In this document: positions 1 to 7,177 of the stretch, in pieces
Layout: each line of letters starts with the position of its first letter
Position numbering within the stretch: position 1 is the first letter of the stretch
Assembly: GCA_025351125.1 (NCBI GenBank)
Contig: JANXWN010000334.1
Span: 1 to 9,135 of the forward strand
Source of the DNA: Caulobacteraceae bacterium
GTDB lineage: Bacteria; Pseudomonadota; Alphaproteobacteria; Caulobacterales; Caulobacteraceae
DNA: 9,135 nt
Direction of reading: 5' to 3'
Notes under the pieces: generated by a model
Told to the model about the DNA's origin: nothing
The model's database searches: none
Seen by the model: the letters and a program-made list of their open reading frames with translations, nothing else
Program-made: the position numbers and the translations under genes

Positions 1-99
1 GGACGTCCGGCGGGTGGTTTAATCCAATCGCGCCGGGGCACCAGGTCAAAACCGTCGCTCGACGGCCACTTAGCTTTACCACATATCGCCTATCAAAAA

Positions 100-123
100 G
101 AACATATTGCCAACTTGGAACAA
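100..123 (+). promoter_or_regulatory. Candidate LexA (SOS) operator upstream of recA
   Basis: Two patterns overlap here. GAAC (100-103), seven bases, then CAAC (111-114) is one base away from the GAAC-N7-GAAC form (GTTC-N7-GTTC on the other strand) described for alphaproteobacterial LexA. TTG (107-109), eleven bases, then CAA (121-123) is an exact fit to the TTG-N11-CAA form described for rhizobial recA. The site lies about 100 bases before the recA start and covers the -35 position of the best promoter candidate, which is where a LexA operator is expected. LexA binding is inferred. Confidence 0.45.
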
Positions 124-135
124 AACAGATACGTT
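107..135 (+). promoter_or_regulatory. Possible sigma70-type promoter of recA
   Basis: TTGCCA (107-112) and TACGTT (130-135) are separated by 17 bases. The -35 is a 4/6 match to TTGACA and the -10 is weak (TA and the final T match TATAAT). Its main support is position: it overlaps the candidate SOS box, so LexA bound there would block RNA polymerase. A transcript from here would carry a leader of roughly 75-80 bases before recA. Confidence 0.3.
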
Positions 136-218
136 TGAGTCAGCCGGGACGGCTCGTCGAATTTTCGTCGCATCGCCCCAGGCCGATGGAATCATGGGAT
201 AGAATGGCGGGATCGAAG

Positions 219-1289
219 ATGAGCAACATGGCGTTGAGGCTGGTGGGTAAAGACGAAGGCGATAAGCAGCGGGCTTTGGAAGCGGCGCTGACGCAGATTG
301 ATCGGGCCTTCGGCAAGGGCTCGGTGATGAAGCTGGGCGACAAGGGCAAGATCGTCGAGATCGAGTCGGTGCACACCGGCTCGCTCGGGCTCGATTTGGC
401 GCTCGGCATCGGCGGATTGCCCAAGGGCCGGGTGGTGGAAATCTACGGGCCGGAAAGTTCCGGCAAGACCACCTTGGCCCTGCATGTGGTGGCCGAGGTG
501 CAGAAAGCCGGCGGCACCGCCGCCTTTGTCGACGCCGAACACGCACTCGATCCGTCCTACGCCCACAAGTTGGGGGTCAATCTCGACGACCTGCTGGTGG
601 CGCAGCCCGATACCGGCGAACAGGCGCTGGAGATCGTCGATACGCTGGTGCGTTCCGGCGCCGTCGATATCGTGGTGATCGACTCGGTCGCCGCCTTGAC
701 GCCGCGTGCGGAAATCGAGGGCGAAATGGGCGACAGCCTGCCGGGTCTGCAGGCGCGGTTGATGAGCCAAGCGCTGCGCAAGCTGACCGGGTCGATCTCC
801 AAGACCCAAACCTTGGTGATCTTCATCAATCAGATTCGCATGAAGATCGGGGTGATGTACGGCAGCCCCGAAACCACCACGGGCGGCAATGCGCTGAAGT
901 TCTACGCCTCTGTGCGGCTCGACATCCGCCGGATCGGCTCGGTCAAGGTGCGCGACGAAATCATCGGCAACAATGTCCGCGTCAAGGTGGTGAAAAACAA
1001 GGTCGCCCCGCCGTTCCGCGAGGTCGAGTTCGACATCATGTACGGTCAGGGCATTTCCAAGCTGGGCGAAATCATCGATCTGGGCGTAAAGGCCGGCGTG
1101 GTGGAAAAATCCGGCTCGTGGTTTTCCTGGAACAGCACCCGCATCGGCCAAGGCCGCGACAACGCCCGCGAATTTCTTAAAGCCAACCCCGACATCGCCG
1201 TTCAGATCGAAGAGCAAGTGCGCAGCAATTCGGCCAAGGTAGTCGACGAACTCCTGATCGGCCCGGTGTCGGCAACCGAGGACGAATAG
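219..1289 (+). CDS. recA: RecA recombinase / SOS co-protease
   Basis: RecA is the ATP-dependent DNA strand-exchange protein. It forms filaments on single-stranded DNA, drives homologous recombinational repair, and triggers LexA self-cleavage. The 356-residue product shows Walker A GPESSGKT (77-84, with K83), Walker B ending in VIDS (D155), and the NQIRMKIG segment (N204, Q205) leading into the DNA-binding loop 2 [15 protein letters not shown]. The C-terminus is acidic (ATEDE), as usual. I chose the ATG at 219 because MSNMALRLV aligns with the usual alphaproteobacterial start (MSQ-ALRLV type). In-frame starts at TTG 135, ATG 186 and ATG 204 would add atypical residues, and no strong ribosome site separates 204 from 219. 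It is followed by alaS, a recA neighbour in many alphaproteobacteria. Regulation by LexA is likely from the upstream site. Nothing is broken or missing. Confidence 0.98.
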   Translation: MSNMALRLVGKDEGDKQRALEAALTQIDRAFGKGSVMKLGDKGKIVEIESVHTGSLGLDLALGIGGLPKGRVVEIYGPESSGKTTLALHVVAEVQKAGGTAAFVDAEHALDPSYAHKLGVNLDDLLVAQPDTGEQALEIVDTLVRSGAVDIVVIDSVAALTPRAEIEGEMGDSLPGLQARLMSQALRKLTGSISKTQTLVIFINQIRMKIGVMYGSPETTTGGNALKFYASVRLDIRRIGSVKVRDEIIGNNVRVKVVKNKVAPPFREVEFDIMYGQGISKLGEIIDLGVKAGVVEKSGSWFSWNSTRIGQGRDNAREFLKANPDIAVQIEEQVRSNSAKVVDELLIGPVSATEDE

Positions 1290-1308
1290 ACGGGCATATT
1301 TGCCGATC

Positions 1309-1464
1309 CTTCTGCCTCAATGGGAGAGGGCGGCTCGGCGTGAAAACGCTAAGCCGGGTGGGGAACGATCCGGCGGCGCCAAAAAGCATCATGGCCGTCA
1401 TGTTACGTCCCCATCCGGGGCTTCGCTTCGCTGTGGCTCGACCCTCCCCATGAAGGGGAGGGAG
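1309..1464. repeat. Palindromic intergenic repeat element, copy A
   Basis: This element of about 155 bases fills most of the recA-alaS gap and is built from hairpins. The left end is a purine/pyrimidine arm (1309-1330). Next is a stem with CGGCT at 1331-1335 paired to AGCCG at 1352-1356 and CGT/ACG inside it. CCCC-atcc-GGGG follows at 1409-1420. The right end is a perfect 8-bp hairpin, CCCTCCCC (1442-1449) with GGGGAGGG (1455-1462). The two ends are imperfect inverted copies of each other. The layout matches copy B at 8929-9071, including the CTCGGCGT core and a GCGCC...CCAAAAG-like stretch. It carries no convincing gene. It resembles MITE- or RIME-like repeats of alphaproteobacteria in style; membership of a named family is not established. 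Exact boundaries are uncertain by several bases. Confidence 0.5.
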
Positions 1465-1480
1465 TGCTAAAGGGCCGCCC

Positions 1481-4132
1481 ATGGCCAGCCTCAACGCTAT
1501 TCGCACCCAATTTCTCGACTATTTCGCCGCTGCCGGCCACACGGTCATCGCCTCGGCGCCGTTGGTGCCGCAAAGCGATCCGACCTTGATGTTCGTCAAC
1601 GCCGGCATGGTTCCCTTCAAAAACATCTTCACCGGCTCCGAAACGCGACCCGCGCCGCGCGCGGCAACTTCGCAAAAGTGCGTCCGGGCCGGCGGCAAGC
1701 ACAACGATCTCGATAACGTCGGCTACACCGCCCGACATTTGACCTTTTTCGAGATGCTCGGGAACTTTTCGTTCGGCGACTATTTCAAGCCTCTCGCCAT
1801 CGAGTTGGCGTGGAAATTGATCACCGACGGTTTCGGGCTGGAACAATCGCGCCTGCTCGTCACGGTTCACGCCAGCGACGAAGAGGCGGCGAGCCTGTGG
1901 CGCAAGATAGCCGGACTGAGCGATCAACGGATTATCCGGATCGACTCGTCCGACAATTTCTGGTCGATGGGCGACACCGGGCCATGCGGTCCCTGTTCCG
2001 AAATCTTCTTTGACCACGGCGATCACGTCGCCGGCGGTCCTCCAGGGTCGCCGGACCAGGACGGCGACCGGTTCGTGGAGATCTGGAATCTGGTCTTTAT
2101 GCAGTTCGATCAAGGCGCCGACGGCGTGCGCGCCGACCTGCCCAAACCTTGCATCGACACCGGGATGGGATTGGAGCGCGCCGCCACCGTCTTGCAGGGT
2201 GTGACCAGCGTATTCGAAACCGACCTTTTCAAAACCTTGATCGCGGCGAGCGAAGAGGCCACCGGCGTCAAATCGGTTGGCGCGGCGGCGGCGTCGCACA
2301 GGGTGATTGCCGACCATCTGCGCTCGACCTCGTTCCTTATCGCCGACGGCGTTACTCCGGCCAACGAGGGGCGTGGCTACGTCTTGCGGCGGATTATGCG
2401 ACGCGCCATGCGCCACGCCTATTTGCTGGGCGCGACCGAGCCGCTGATGCACCGTCTGGCGCCAACGCTGGTCAGCGAAATGGGCGAGGCCTATCCGCAA
2501 TTGCGCCGCGCCGCGCCGGCGATCGTCGAAACCCTGCGCGGCGAAGAAGAACGCTTCCACCGCACGCTGGGGCGCGGCCTCGGCTTGCTTGACGAAGCGA
2601 CGGCGAACCTGGGAGACGGCGATACGCTTTCGGGCGAAACGGCGTTCAAACTCTACGACACCTACGGCTTTCCGCTCGATCTTACCCAAGACGCGGTGCG
2701 CCCGCGCGGAATCGGCGTTGATCTGGCGGGTTTCGACGCGGCGATGGACCGCCAGCGCAGCTTGGCGCGGGAAAGCTGGGCCGGATCGGGGCAAAAAGCC
2801 CAAGGCGCCGCCTGGCTCGCCCTGCGTGATCGCCTGGGGCCGACACAATTTTCCGGTCACGAGGAAACCGAAGCGATCGGCGAAATCCTGGCTTTGGTCA
2901 AGGACGGCGACGAGGTTTCCACAGCGGCGCTCGGCGACACCGTGCAAGTCCTGTTCGACGCCACGCCGTTCTATGCCGAAAGCGGCGGGCAGGCCGGGGA
3001 TCGCGGCGAGATCGATGGGCCCAACGGCGCCGGCGAGGTGCGCGATACGCAACGCCAAGCGGGCGACCTGCACGTCCATACGGTCACGATCACGCGCGGT
3101 GGCCTCGCCGTCGGTGACCGCCCCCGGCTAGCGGTGGACGCTGATCGACGCGCCCGCACCCGGCTTAATCACTCCGCCGCGCACCTCGTCCACGCCGCCT
3201 TGCGCGGTGTGTTGGGGCCGCACGTCGCGCAAAAAGGCCAGATGGTCGACCCCGAACGGATGCGGTTCGATTTCAGTCACGGCGGTCCGCTGACGCCGGC
3301 GCAACTCGACGCCATCGAAACTGAAGTCAACGCCGTCATCCGCCAAAATCTTCCCGCCGAGACGCGGGAAATGGCCCCGCAGGCGGCTATCGAGGCGGGG
3401 GCCGTCGCCCTGTTCGGCGAGAAGTACGGCGACAGCGTGCGCGTGCTCACCCTCGGCCGCGCTCTGGAGGGCGCGGGAGCCTATTCGGTGGAACTGTGCG
3501 GCGGCACGCACGTGGCGCGCACCGGCGACATCGCTCTGTTCAAGATTGTCGGCGAACAGGGCATAGCGGCGGGGATTCGCCGCATTGAGGCCCTGACCGG
3601 TGAACCGGCGCGGCGCTATTTGCTTGATCAAGCCGCCGTCGCCAAGGGCTTGGCCGACCAATTCAAGGTTCCCGTCTCGGAGGTCGCCGTCCGCATGGAC
3701 GCGCTCGACGCCCAGCGCCGAAAACTGGAACGCGAATTGGCTGACGCCAAACGTCAACTGGCGGTCGGTGGCGGCGGCGCGTCGAGCGAGACGGCGGCGG
3801 AGGACGTCGGCGGCGTCGCCTTCATTGGCAAGGTGTTGCAAGGCGTCGGCGGCAAGGATCTGCGCCCCATCGCCGAAAGCTTTAAGAAACAGGCCCCCGA
3901 CGGCGTGGTCGCGCTGTGCGGCGTCATGGACGGCAAGGTCGCGTGCACGGTCGCGGTCAGCGGCGCGGCCCTGGCTCGCTTCAACGCCGCCGACCTCGCC
4001 CGCGCGGCGGTGATGGCGATGGGCGGTCAGGGTGCGGGTGGCAAAGCCGACTTCGCGCAGGGCGGGGCGCCGGACGCATCGAAAGCCGATGCGGGGGTCG
4101 CGGCGATCAGGGGGCTGATCGCGGCGGGTTAG
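1481..4132 (+). CDS. alaS: Alanyl-tRNA synthetase
   Basis: AlaRS attaches alanine to tRNA-Ala in the cytoplasm and hydrolyses mischarged Ser- and Gly-tRNA-Ala. The 883-residue product is full length for the family. The class II catalytic core is at the N-terminus: [23 protein letters not shown] (about 64-86), [14 protein letters not shown] (89-102), [13 protein letters not shown], and motif 3 [10 protein letters not shown] (from D226). The editing domain carries all four zinc/active-site ligands: H564 and H568 (HSAAH) plus C673 and H677 (CGGTH). The C-Ala/DHHA1-type end is intact, with [13 protein letters not shown] 1481 is preceded by AAAGGG (1469-1474) at six bases and gives the standard N-terminus. 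Two departures from the usual core are [10 protein letters not shown] (usually RATTSQ) and L87 in ARHLTFFEM (usually ARHHTFFEM). Function is not in doubt. Repeat copy A ends about 17 bases before the start codon. Confidence 0.98.
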   Translation: MASLNAIRTQFLDYFAAAGHTVIASAPLVPQSDPTLMFVNAGMVPFKNIFTGSETRPAPRAATSQKCVRAGGKHNDLDNVGYTARHLTFFEMLGNFSFGDYFKPLAIELAWKLITDGFGLEQSRLLVTVHASDEEAASLWRKIAGLSDQRIIRIDSSDNFWSMGDTGPCGPCSEIFFDHGDHVAGGPPGSPDQDGDRFVEIWNLVFMQFDQGADGVRADLPKPCIDTGMGLERAATVLQGVTSVFETDLFKTLIAASEEATGVKSVGAAAASHRVIADHLRSTSFLIADGVTPANEGRGYVLRRIMRRAMRHAYLLGATEPLMHRLAPTLVSEMGEAYPQLRRAAPAIVETLRGEEERFHRTLGRGLGLLDEATANLGDGDTLSGETAFKLYDTYGFPLDLTQDAVRPRGIGVDLAGFDAAMDRQRSLARESWAGSGQKAQGAAWLALRDRLGPTQFSGHEETEAIGEILALVKDGDEVSTAALGDTVQVLFDATPFYAESGGQAGDRGEIDGPNGAGEVRDTQRQAGDLHVHTVTITRGGLAVGDRPRLAVDADRRARTRLNHSAAHLVHAALRGVLGPHVAQKGQMVDPERMRFDFSHGGPLTPAQLDAIETEVNAVIRQNLPAETREMAPQAAIEAGAVALFGEKYGDSVRVLTLGRALEGAGAYSVELCGGTHVARTGDIALFKIVGEQGIAAGIRRIEALTGEPARRYLLDQAAVAKGLADQFKVPVSEVAVRMDALDAQRRKLERELADAKRQLAVGGGGASSETAAEDVGGVAFIGKVLQGVGGKDLRPIAESFKKQAPDGVVALCGVMDGKVACTVAVSGAALARFNAADLARAAVMAMGGQGAGGKADFAQGGAPDASKADAGVAAIRGLIAAG

Positions 4133-4134
4133 AG

Positions 4135-4186
4135 GGCGCCCGCGCAGACGGCGCCGCGTATGTTTTGTGTTGTCTCACACGTTTTT
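4135..4186 (+). terminator. Possible weak terminator after alaS
   Basis: Just after the alaS stop codon, GGCGCC (4135-4140) and GGCGCC (4150-4155) can form a 6-bp GC stem. A second short stem follows, GTGT (4167-4170) with ACAC (4177-4180), and then G and five T's (4181-4186). The T-run follows only the weak 4-bp stem, so this is at best a poor intrinsic terminator. Confidence 0.25.
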
Positions 4187-4255
4187 ATGGTTAGTCGGGG
4201 ATCACCGGCGCGCGCTTTGCGGTAGCGGCGCTGGACGACTCGCGAGGAAAAGCCA

Positions 4256-5167
4256 ATGCCCCCCACCGAACTCGACAACGTTTTGGCGATGCTGCGTGCC
4301 AGTCCTATAGACCTTAAAGCGCCGCAAGCCGATTTGCGAGCGGCGATTGATCGGATGGGCGAGGTATTTCCCGTGCCGGAAGGGGTGACGGTCGCCCCCG
4401 TTACGCTTGCGGGGATCGCCGCCGAGCACATCGTGGCCAAGGCTGGCGGTCCGCTGGTGCTATATCTGCACGGCGGCGGCTATGTGATCGGCTCGCCCAA
4501 GTCGCATCGCCATCTGGTCTGCCAACTGGCCCACAGCATGGCCGGCGAAGCTTATTCGCTGGACTATCGCATGGCCCCCGAAGCGCCGTTTCCGGCCGCC
4601 GTGGACGACGCCGTCGACGCCTATCAAGCGCTCATCGCCGCCCACCCAGGACGCGGGATCGTTATCGCCGGCGATTCCGCGGGCGGCGGTCTGGCCTTCG
4701 CCGCCGCCCTCGGCGCGGCGGCGCGGGGCCTGCCCAGGCCTGCCGCCGTGGTCGGCCTCAGTCCGTGGGTTAACCTCGGAACCGATAACGAGAGCTATGA
4801 CGCGCTGGAACGCGTCGATCCGATGCTGTCGCGCGCGGCGATCGACTACTTTTCGAGCCATTATCTGGCGGGAAATCCCGCCAGCGATCCGGCGGCGTCG
4901 CCTCTTTTCGCCGATCTCAAGGGCTTGCCGCCGGTCCTGATCCAGATTGGCGACAGCGAATGTTTCCTGGGCGACGCGGTCAAAATGCATCATGCCCTCG
5001 TCACGGCGGGCGTGCACAGCGAACTGTCGGTGTGGAAACAAATGTTCCACGTTTGGCACGCCTATTGGCCGATGTTGCGGCAGGGCCGCGAGGCGATAGA
5101 CGAGATCGCCGACTTCGTGGCGCGCCACGTTCCCGCGAATCCTCACAACAAATCCAACGCCTTGTGA
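4256..5167 (+). CDS. HSL/family-IV alpha/beta hydrolase (esterase-like)
   Basis: This 303-residue protein is an alpha/beta-hydrolase of the hormone-sensitive-lipase (abhydrolase_3, family IV) group, whose members cleave carboxylic esters. HGGGY (72-76) is the oxyanion-hole motif. GDSAGG holds the nucleophile S141. The general base is probably H265, in MFHVWH. The catalytic acid lies in IGDSECFLGDA and could be D233 or E235; by alignment with family members having GSxE there, E235 is favoured, but this is inference. No signal peptide or membrane segment is seen, so it is probably cytoplasmic. ATG 4256 has a strong ribosome site, GAGGAAAA (4244-4251). It follows alaS by 123 bases and shows no functional link to it. 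Its 3' end overlaps the convergent phosphotransferase gene by 25 bases. The substrate is unknown. Confidence 0.9.
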   Translation: MPPTELDNVLAMLRASPIDLKAPQADLRAAIDRMGEVFPVPEGVTVAPVTLAGIAAEHIVAKAGGPLVLYLHGGGYVIGSPKSHRHLVCQLAHSMAGEAYSLDYRMAPEAPFPAAVDDAVDAYQALIAAHPGRGIVIAGDSAGGGLAFAAALGAAARGLPRPAAVVGLSPWVNLGTDNESYDALERVDPMLSRAAIDYFSSHYLAGNPASDPAASPLFADLKGLPPVLIQIGDSECFLGDAVKMHHALVTAGVHSELSVWKQMFHVWHAYWPMLRQGREAIDEIADFVARHVPANPHNKSNAL

Positions 5168-6225
5168 TCCATAATATGCGCCGTGGCCGTCTCGATCATG
5201 GCGAAGAACATATCGTCGCCGCGGGGCGTTCGCTCGACCACCATAGCGGCGGAAAATCCCATGGTGAACAAGGCGAAGCTATAGCGGGCATAGTCACGCC
5301 ACAGCCGCTCGAAGCTGTAGTCGCGGACGCCCAAGGCGATCAGCGCCCCGTGATAGCCGCGTAGCAAAGCCGCTTCGTTCGCGCGGCGATCGTTAAGGCC
5401 AAGGGCGCCGCCCATAAAATATGAAACGTCGGCCATGCAGCATCCGTAGCCGACGGTTTGCCAATCGACCACGACCAAGGGGTGGCCGCCCTCCGCCGTG
5501 CCGAACATCATATTGTCGGGGCGAAAGTCGTTGTGAATTAAGCATTTCGGCCCGTCGTATGCGCGTTGAATACGGTCATGCGCCCCGGTGATGGTCTCGC
5601 CGATCAGCCGAACCTGGGCGTTGACGCGCGTTCCGTAACGTTGGCAAAATCCCGCCCACAGCGTCGCCATCATGTCGTCGGGCGTGAGGGTGGGCGACGC
5701 GGACACGTTGTACATCCAGGCGGCGGCGTCAAAACGGTCCTCGCCCCAGTGCGACGCGTGAAGTTTGGCCGCTTCGCTCAGCGCCAAAGCGGCTTGATCG
5801 ACCGATACGCCGCGTAATTGGTCGCCCTGCTTGGCCGGCGCGAGGTCCTCCATGATCAAAACGAACTCATGCGTTGCGGTCTCGACCTGGGCGTGCAGGC
5901 AACGCGGCGTCGTGATCAGCGCCGTCGCGGCAAGCTGATTGTAAAAATTGACCTCGCGAATGTAGTTGCCGAACAACACGCCGGCGGCCCGGCTGGTGTC
6001 GTCAGATGACGGAAACTTGCCGACCACGGTGGCGGGCGCGCCCCTGGCGTCGCCCGCGTAAGCGAGCGTGAACCGCACGCTTTCGCCGACCTGTCCGGTG
6101 CCGACGCGCTTGGCGTCGAAAGCGGCGACGCGGACGTCGTGGCCGGCCTTGCGCAGCACCGCGCCGAGCCAGTCGGGCGTGATGGCCGAAGGGCGGACGA
6201 GAGGTATGGCGGGGCTTTGGCTCAT
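5143..6225 (-). CDS. Kinase-fold phosphotransferase (APH / EcKinase-like)
   Basis: This 360-residue protein has the protein-kinase-like fold of small-molecule phosphotransferases, a group spanning aminoglycoside phosphotransferases, choline kinases and the ecdysteroid-kinase-like/CHK family. The catalytic loop is HNDFRPDN (231-238), with catalytic D233 and metal-binding N238. The DFG-equivalent is VVDWQ, with metal ligand D254. The N-lobe has TPDWL (16-20), which is common in the EcKinase-like branch, a VGKFP strand that probably holds the ATP-contacting lysine, and EVNFYNQLA, which probably holds the paired glutamate. I chose ATG 6225 over the in-frame ATG at 6282. On the minus strand AGGAAC lies about five bases before 6225, and the 19 extra residues of the longer form are basic and atypical. 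It is divergent from the VOC operon and convergent with the hydrolase. The substrate is unknown; antibiotic resistance should not be assumed. Confidence 0.85.
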   Translation of the reverse strand: MSQSPAIPLVRPSAITPDWLGAVLRKAGHDVRVAAFDAKRVGTGQVGESVRFTLAYAGDARGAPATVVGKFPSSDDTSRAAGVLFGNYIREVNFYNQLAATALITTPRCLHAQVETATHEFVLIMEDLAPAKQGDQLRGVSVDQAALALSEAAKLHASHWGEDRFDAAAWMYNVSASPTLTPDDMMATLWAGFCQRYGTRVNAQVRLIGETITGAHDRIQRAYDGPKCLIHNDFRPDNMMFGTAEGGHPLVVVDWQTVGYGCCMADVSYFMGGALGLNDRRANEAALLRGYHGALIALGVRDYSFERLWRDYARYSFALFTMGFSAAMVVERTPRGDDMFFAMIETATAHIMDHKALDLL

Positions 6226-6333
6226 CTTGTTCCTGCAGACTCGCTTTTTGGGACGCCGCCACCACACAACCGCGCGCGCCACCGGCTGTCAAATGGTCGA
6301 AGCCATCGACGACCTCGCGGTGCGAAATCCTGC

Positions 6334-6372
6334 TTGACATTTAATTGCGCATAATTGCAAATATTATTTAAT
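6334..6372 (+). promoter_or_regulatory. Promoter region of the VOC-arsR-SRPBCC-MFS operon
   Basis: TTGACA at 6334-6339 is a perfect -35 consensus, and the DNA from 6340 to 6380 is strikingly AT-rich within a GC-rich window. The -10 is not obvious. The best fit is AAATAT (6359-6364) preceded by TG (6356-6357) in an extended -10 arrangement with a 19-base spacer, which is longer than ideal. A long spacer is sometimes seen at promoters tuned by a regulator. The first gene of the operon starts at 6393. Confidence 0.45.
6343..6358 (+). promoter_or_regulatory. Candidate operator: direct repeat AATTGC
   Basis: AATTGC occurs at 6343-6348 and again at 6353-6358, exactly one helical turn (10 bases) apart, inside the spacer of the promoter. 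TTGC (6345-6348) with GCAA (6357-6360) also gives a short inverted repeat centred between them. This is where a self-regulating repressor should bind, and the operon encodes an ArsR-type repressor as its second gene. Binding is inferred. Confidence 0.3.
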
Positions 6373-6392
6373 TCAACAAATGGAATCCGATC

Positions 6393-6845
6393 ATGGCGCC
6401 CCGTCCCACTCTCTCCACGTCTCTCAGCTATCGCGACCCCCGGGCGGCGATCGTATTTCTGGAAAAGGCGTTTGCTTTTGAATTGACCCTGCTGGTGGAA
6501 GATGATGCCGGCGCCGTCGCGCACTCCGAATTGGCCTTCGGATCGGGCGTGGTGATGGTCGGCGGCGAATGGAGTGACGATAACAAAAGTCCCGCGTCGC
6601 TCGGCGGCAAGAACACCCAGTCGGTGCACATCCAGATCGACACCGACGTCGACGTCCATTGCGCCCGGGCCACGGCGGCGGGAGCAGAGGTTTTCGCGCC
6701 GCCGTCCGATCAATTCTACGGCGATCGCACCTATCGTTGCCGCGATCCCGAAGGTCACATCTGGACGGTCGGCCAGACCACCAAACAGTTGACGTTCGAC
6801 CAAATGGCCGCCGCCTCCGGACTGAAAATCAGCGGCCAAGCGTGA
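6393..6845 (+). CDS. VOC-superfamily protein (glyoxalase/bleomycin-resistance fold)
   Basis: This 150-residue protein has the two-module vicinal-oxygen-chelate pattern. Module one begins SLSYRDPRAAIVFLEKAFAFE (10-30). Module two begins with the strand SVHIQIDTDVD (77-87) and ends in YGDRTYRCRDPEGHIWTVGQ (109-128), the DP-GHxW signature typical of PhnB/glyoxalase-like members. The first strand lacks the metal-ligand His seen in glyoxalase I, so it may bind a ligand rather than act as a metal-dependent lyase. H79 and H89 are present, but a metal role is not established. ATG 6393 is preceded by GGAA (6382-6385), a modest ribosome site. It is the first gene of a four-gene operon, and its stop codon overlaps the GTG start of the repressor gene. 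VOC, ArsR and AHSA1-type genes are often neighbours in bacteria. The ligand is unknown. Confidence 0.85.
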   Translation: MAPRPTLSTSLSYRDPRAAIVFLEKAFAFELTLLVEDDAGAVAHSELAFGSGVVMVGGEWSDDNKSPASLGGKNTQSVHIQIDTDVDVHCARATAAGAEVFAPPSDQFYGDRTYRCRDPEGHIWTVGQTTKQLTFDQMAAASGLKISGQA

Positions 6846-7177
6846 GGCCTTCGGCGATCGACCGCACGCTCGCCGCCCTCGCCGATCCGCATCGAAGAGC
6901 GGTGGTGGAATTGTTGCGCAGCCGTCCCCGCGCCGCCGGCGAACTGGCCCGCGCGGTCGGTTTGCCAGGGCCGACGATGAGCCGACACCTGCGCGCCTTG
7001 CGGGAAAGCGGCATTGTCGCGGAATCCCATCCGCTGTTCGACGCCCGCGTACGGATCTACGCCTTGAGAGTTAAGCCGATGACGGACCTGATACGCTGGC
7101 TCGCGGAGACCGAGCGGCTGTGGAGCGAACAACTCGGGGCTTTCAAGGCGCATGTCGAAACGGCTCCGGAGGCATGA
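6842..7177 (+). CDS. ArsR-type winged-helix transcriptional repressor
   Basis: This 111-residue protein is a winged helix-turn-helix DNA-binding protein of ArsR type. It opens with DRTLAALADPHRRAVVELL (7-25), the usual first helices. The helix-turn-helix is AGELARAVGLPGPTMSRHLRALRESGIV (32-59), followed by the wing around DARVRIYAL. It contains no cysteine at all, so classical thiol-based arsenic or cadmium sensing (the ELCVCD-type motif) is ruled out. It more likely belongs to the metal-independent branch that travels with SRPBCC genes. The start is GTG at 6842, inside a GTGA overlap with the VOC stop; an upstream in-frame ATG at 6659 lies deep in the VOC gene and would add 61 unrelated residues. 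Its stop overlaps the next gene as ATGA. Autorepression at the AT-rich promoter near 6334-6372 is the simplest model. Confidence 0.88.
   Translation: MRPSAIDRTLAALADPHRRAVVELLRSRPRAAGELARAVGLPGPTMSRHLRALRESGIVAESHPLFDARVRIYALRVKPMTDLIRWLAETERLWSEQLGAFKAHVETAPEA

Noticed and set aside
2..22. Possible last codons of an upstream gene ending in TAA at 20-22.
   Set aside because: Only six codons are visible, too few to support any gene or product.
52..65. Small inverted repeat CCGTC/GACGG upstream of recA as a terminator of a preceding gene.
   Set aside because: The stem is only five base pairs and no T-run follows, so it is indistinguishable from chance in GC-rich DNA.
135..218. In-frame N-terminal extension of recA from a TTG at 135 (or ATG at 186 or 204).
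   Set aside because: The added residues do not match RecA N-termini, the TTG overlaps the promoter candidate, and ATG 219 gives the usual family start.
192..1217. Long open frame on the minus strand opposite recA (about 340 codons).
   Set aside because: It is a mirror of the high-GC recA coding frame. The protein is low-complexity, His/Asp/Gln-rich and resembles no family.
1293..1304. GGCA/TGCC stem right after the recA stop codon as a recA terminator.
   Set aside because: A 4-bp stem without a T-tract is too weak.
1403..3079. Long minus-strand open frame opposite alaS (about 558 codons).
   Set aside because: It lies wholly against the unambiguous alaS gene and its translation has no recognisable domain; a typical GC-rich shadow frame.
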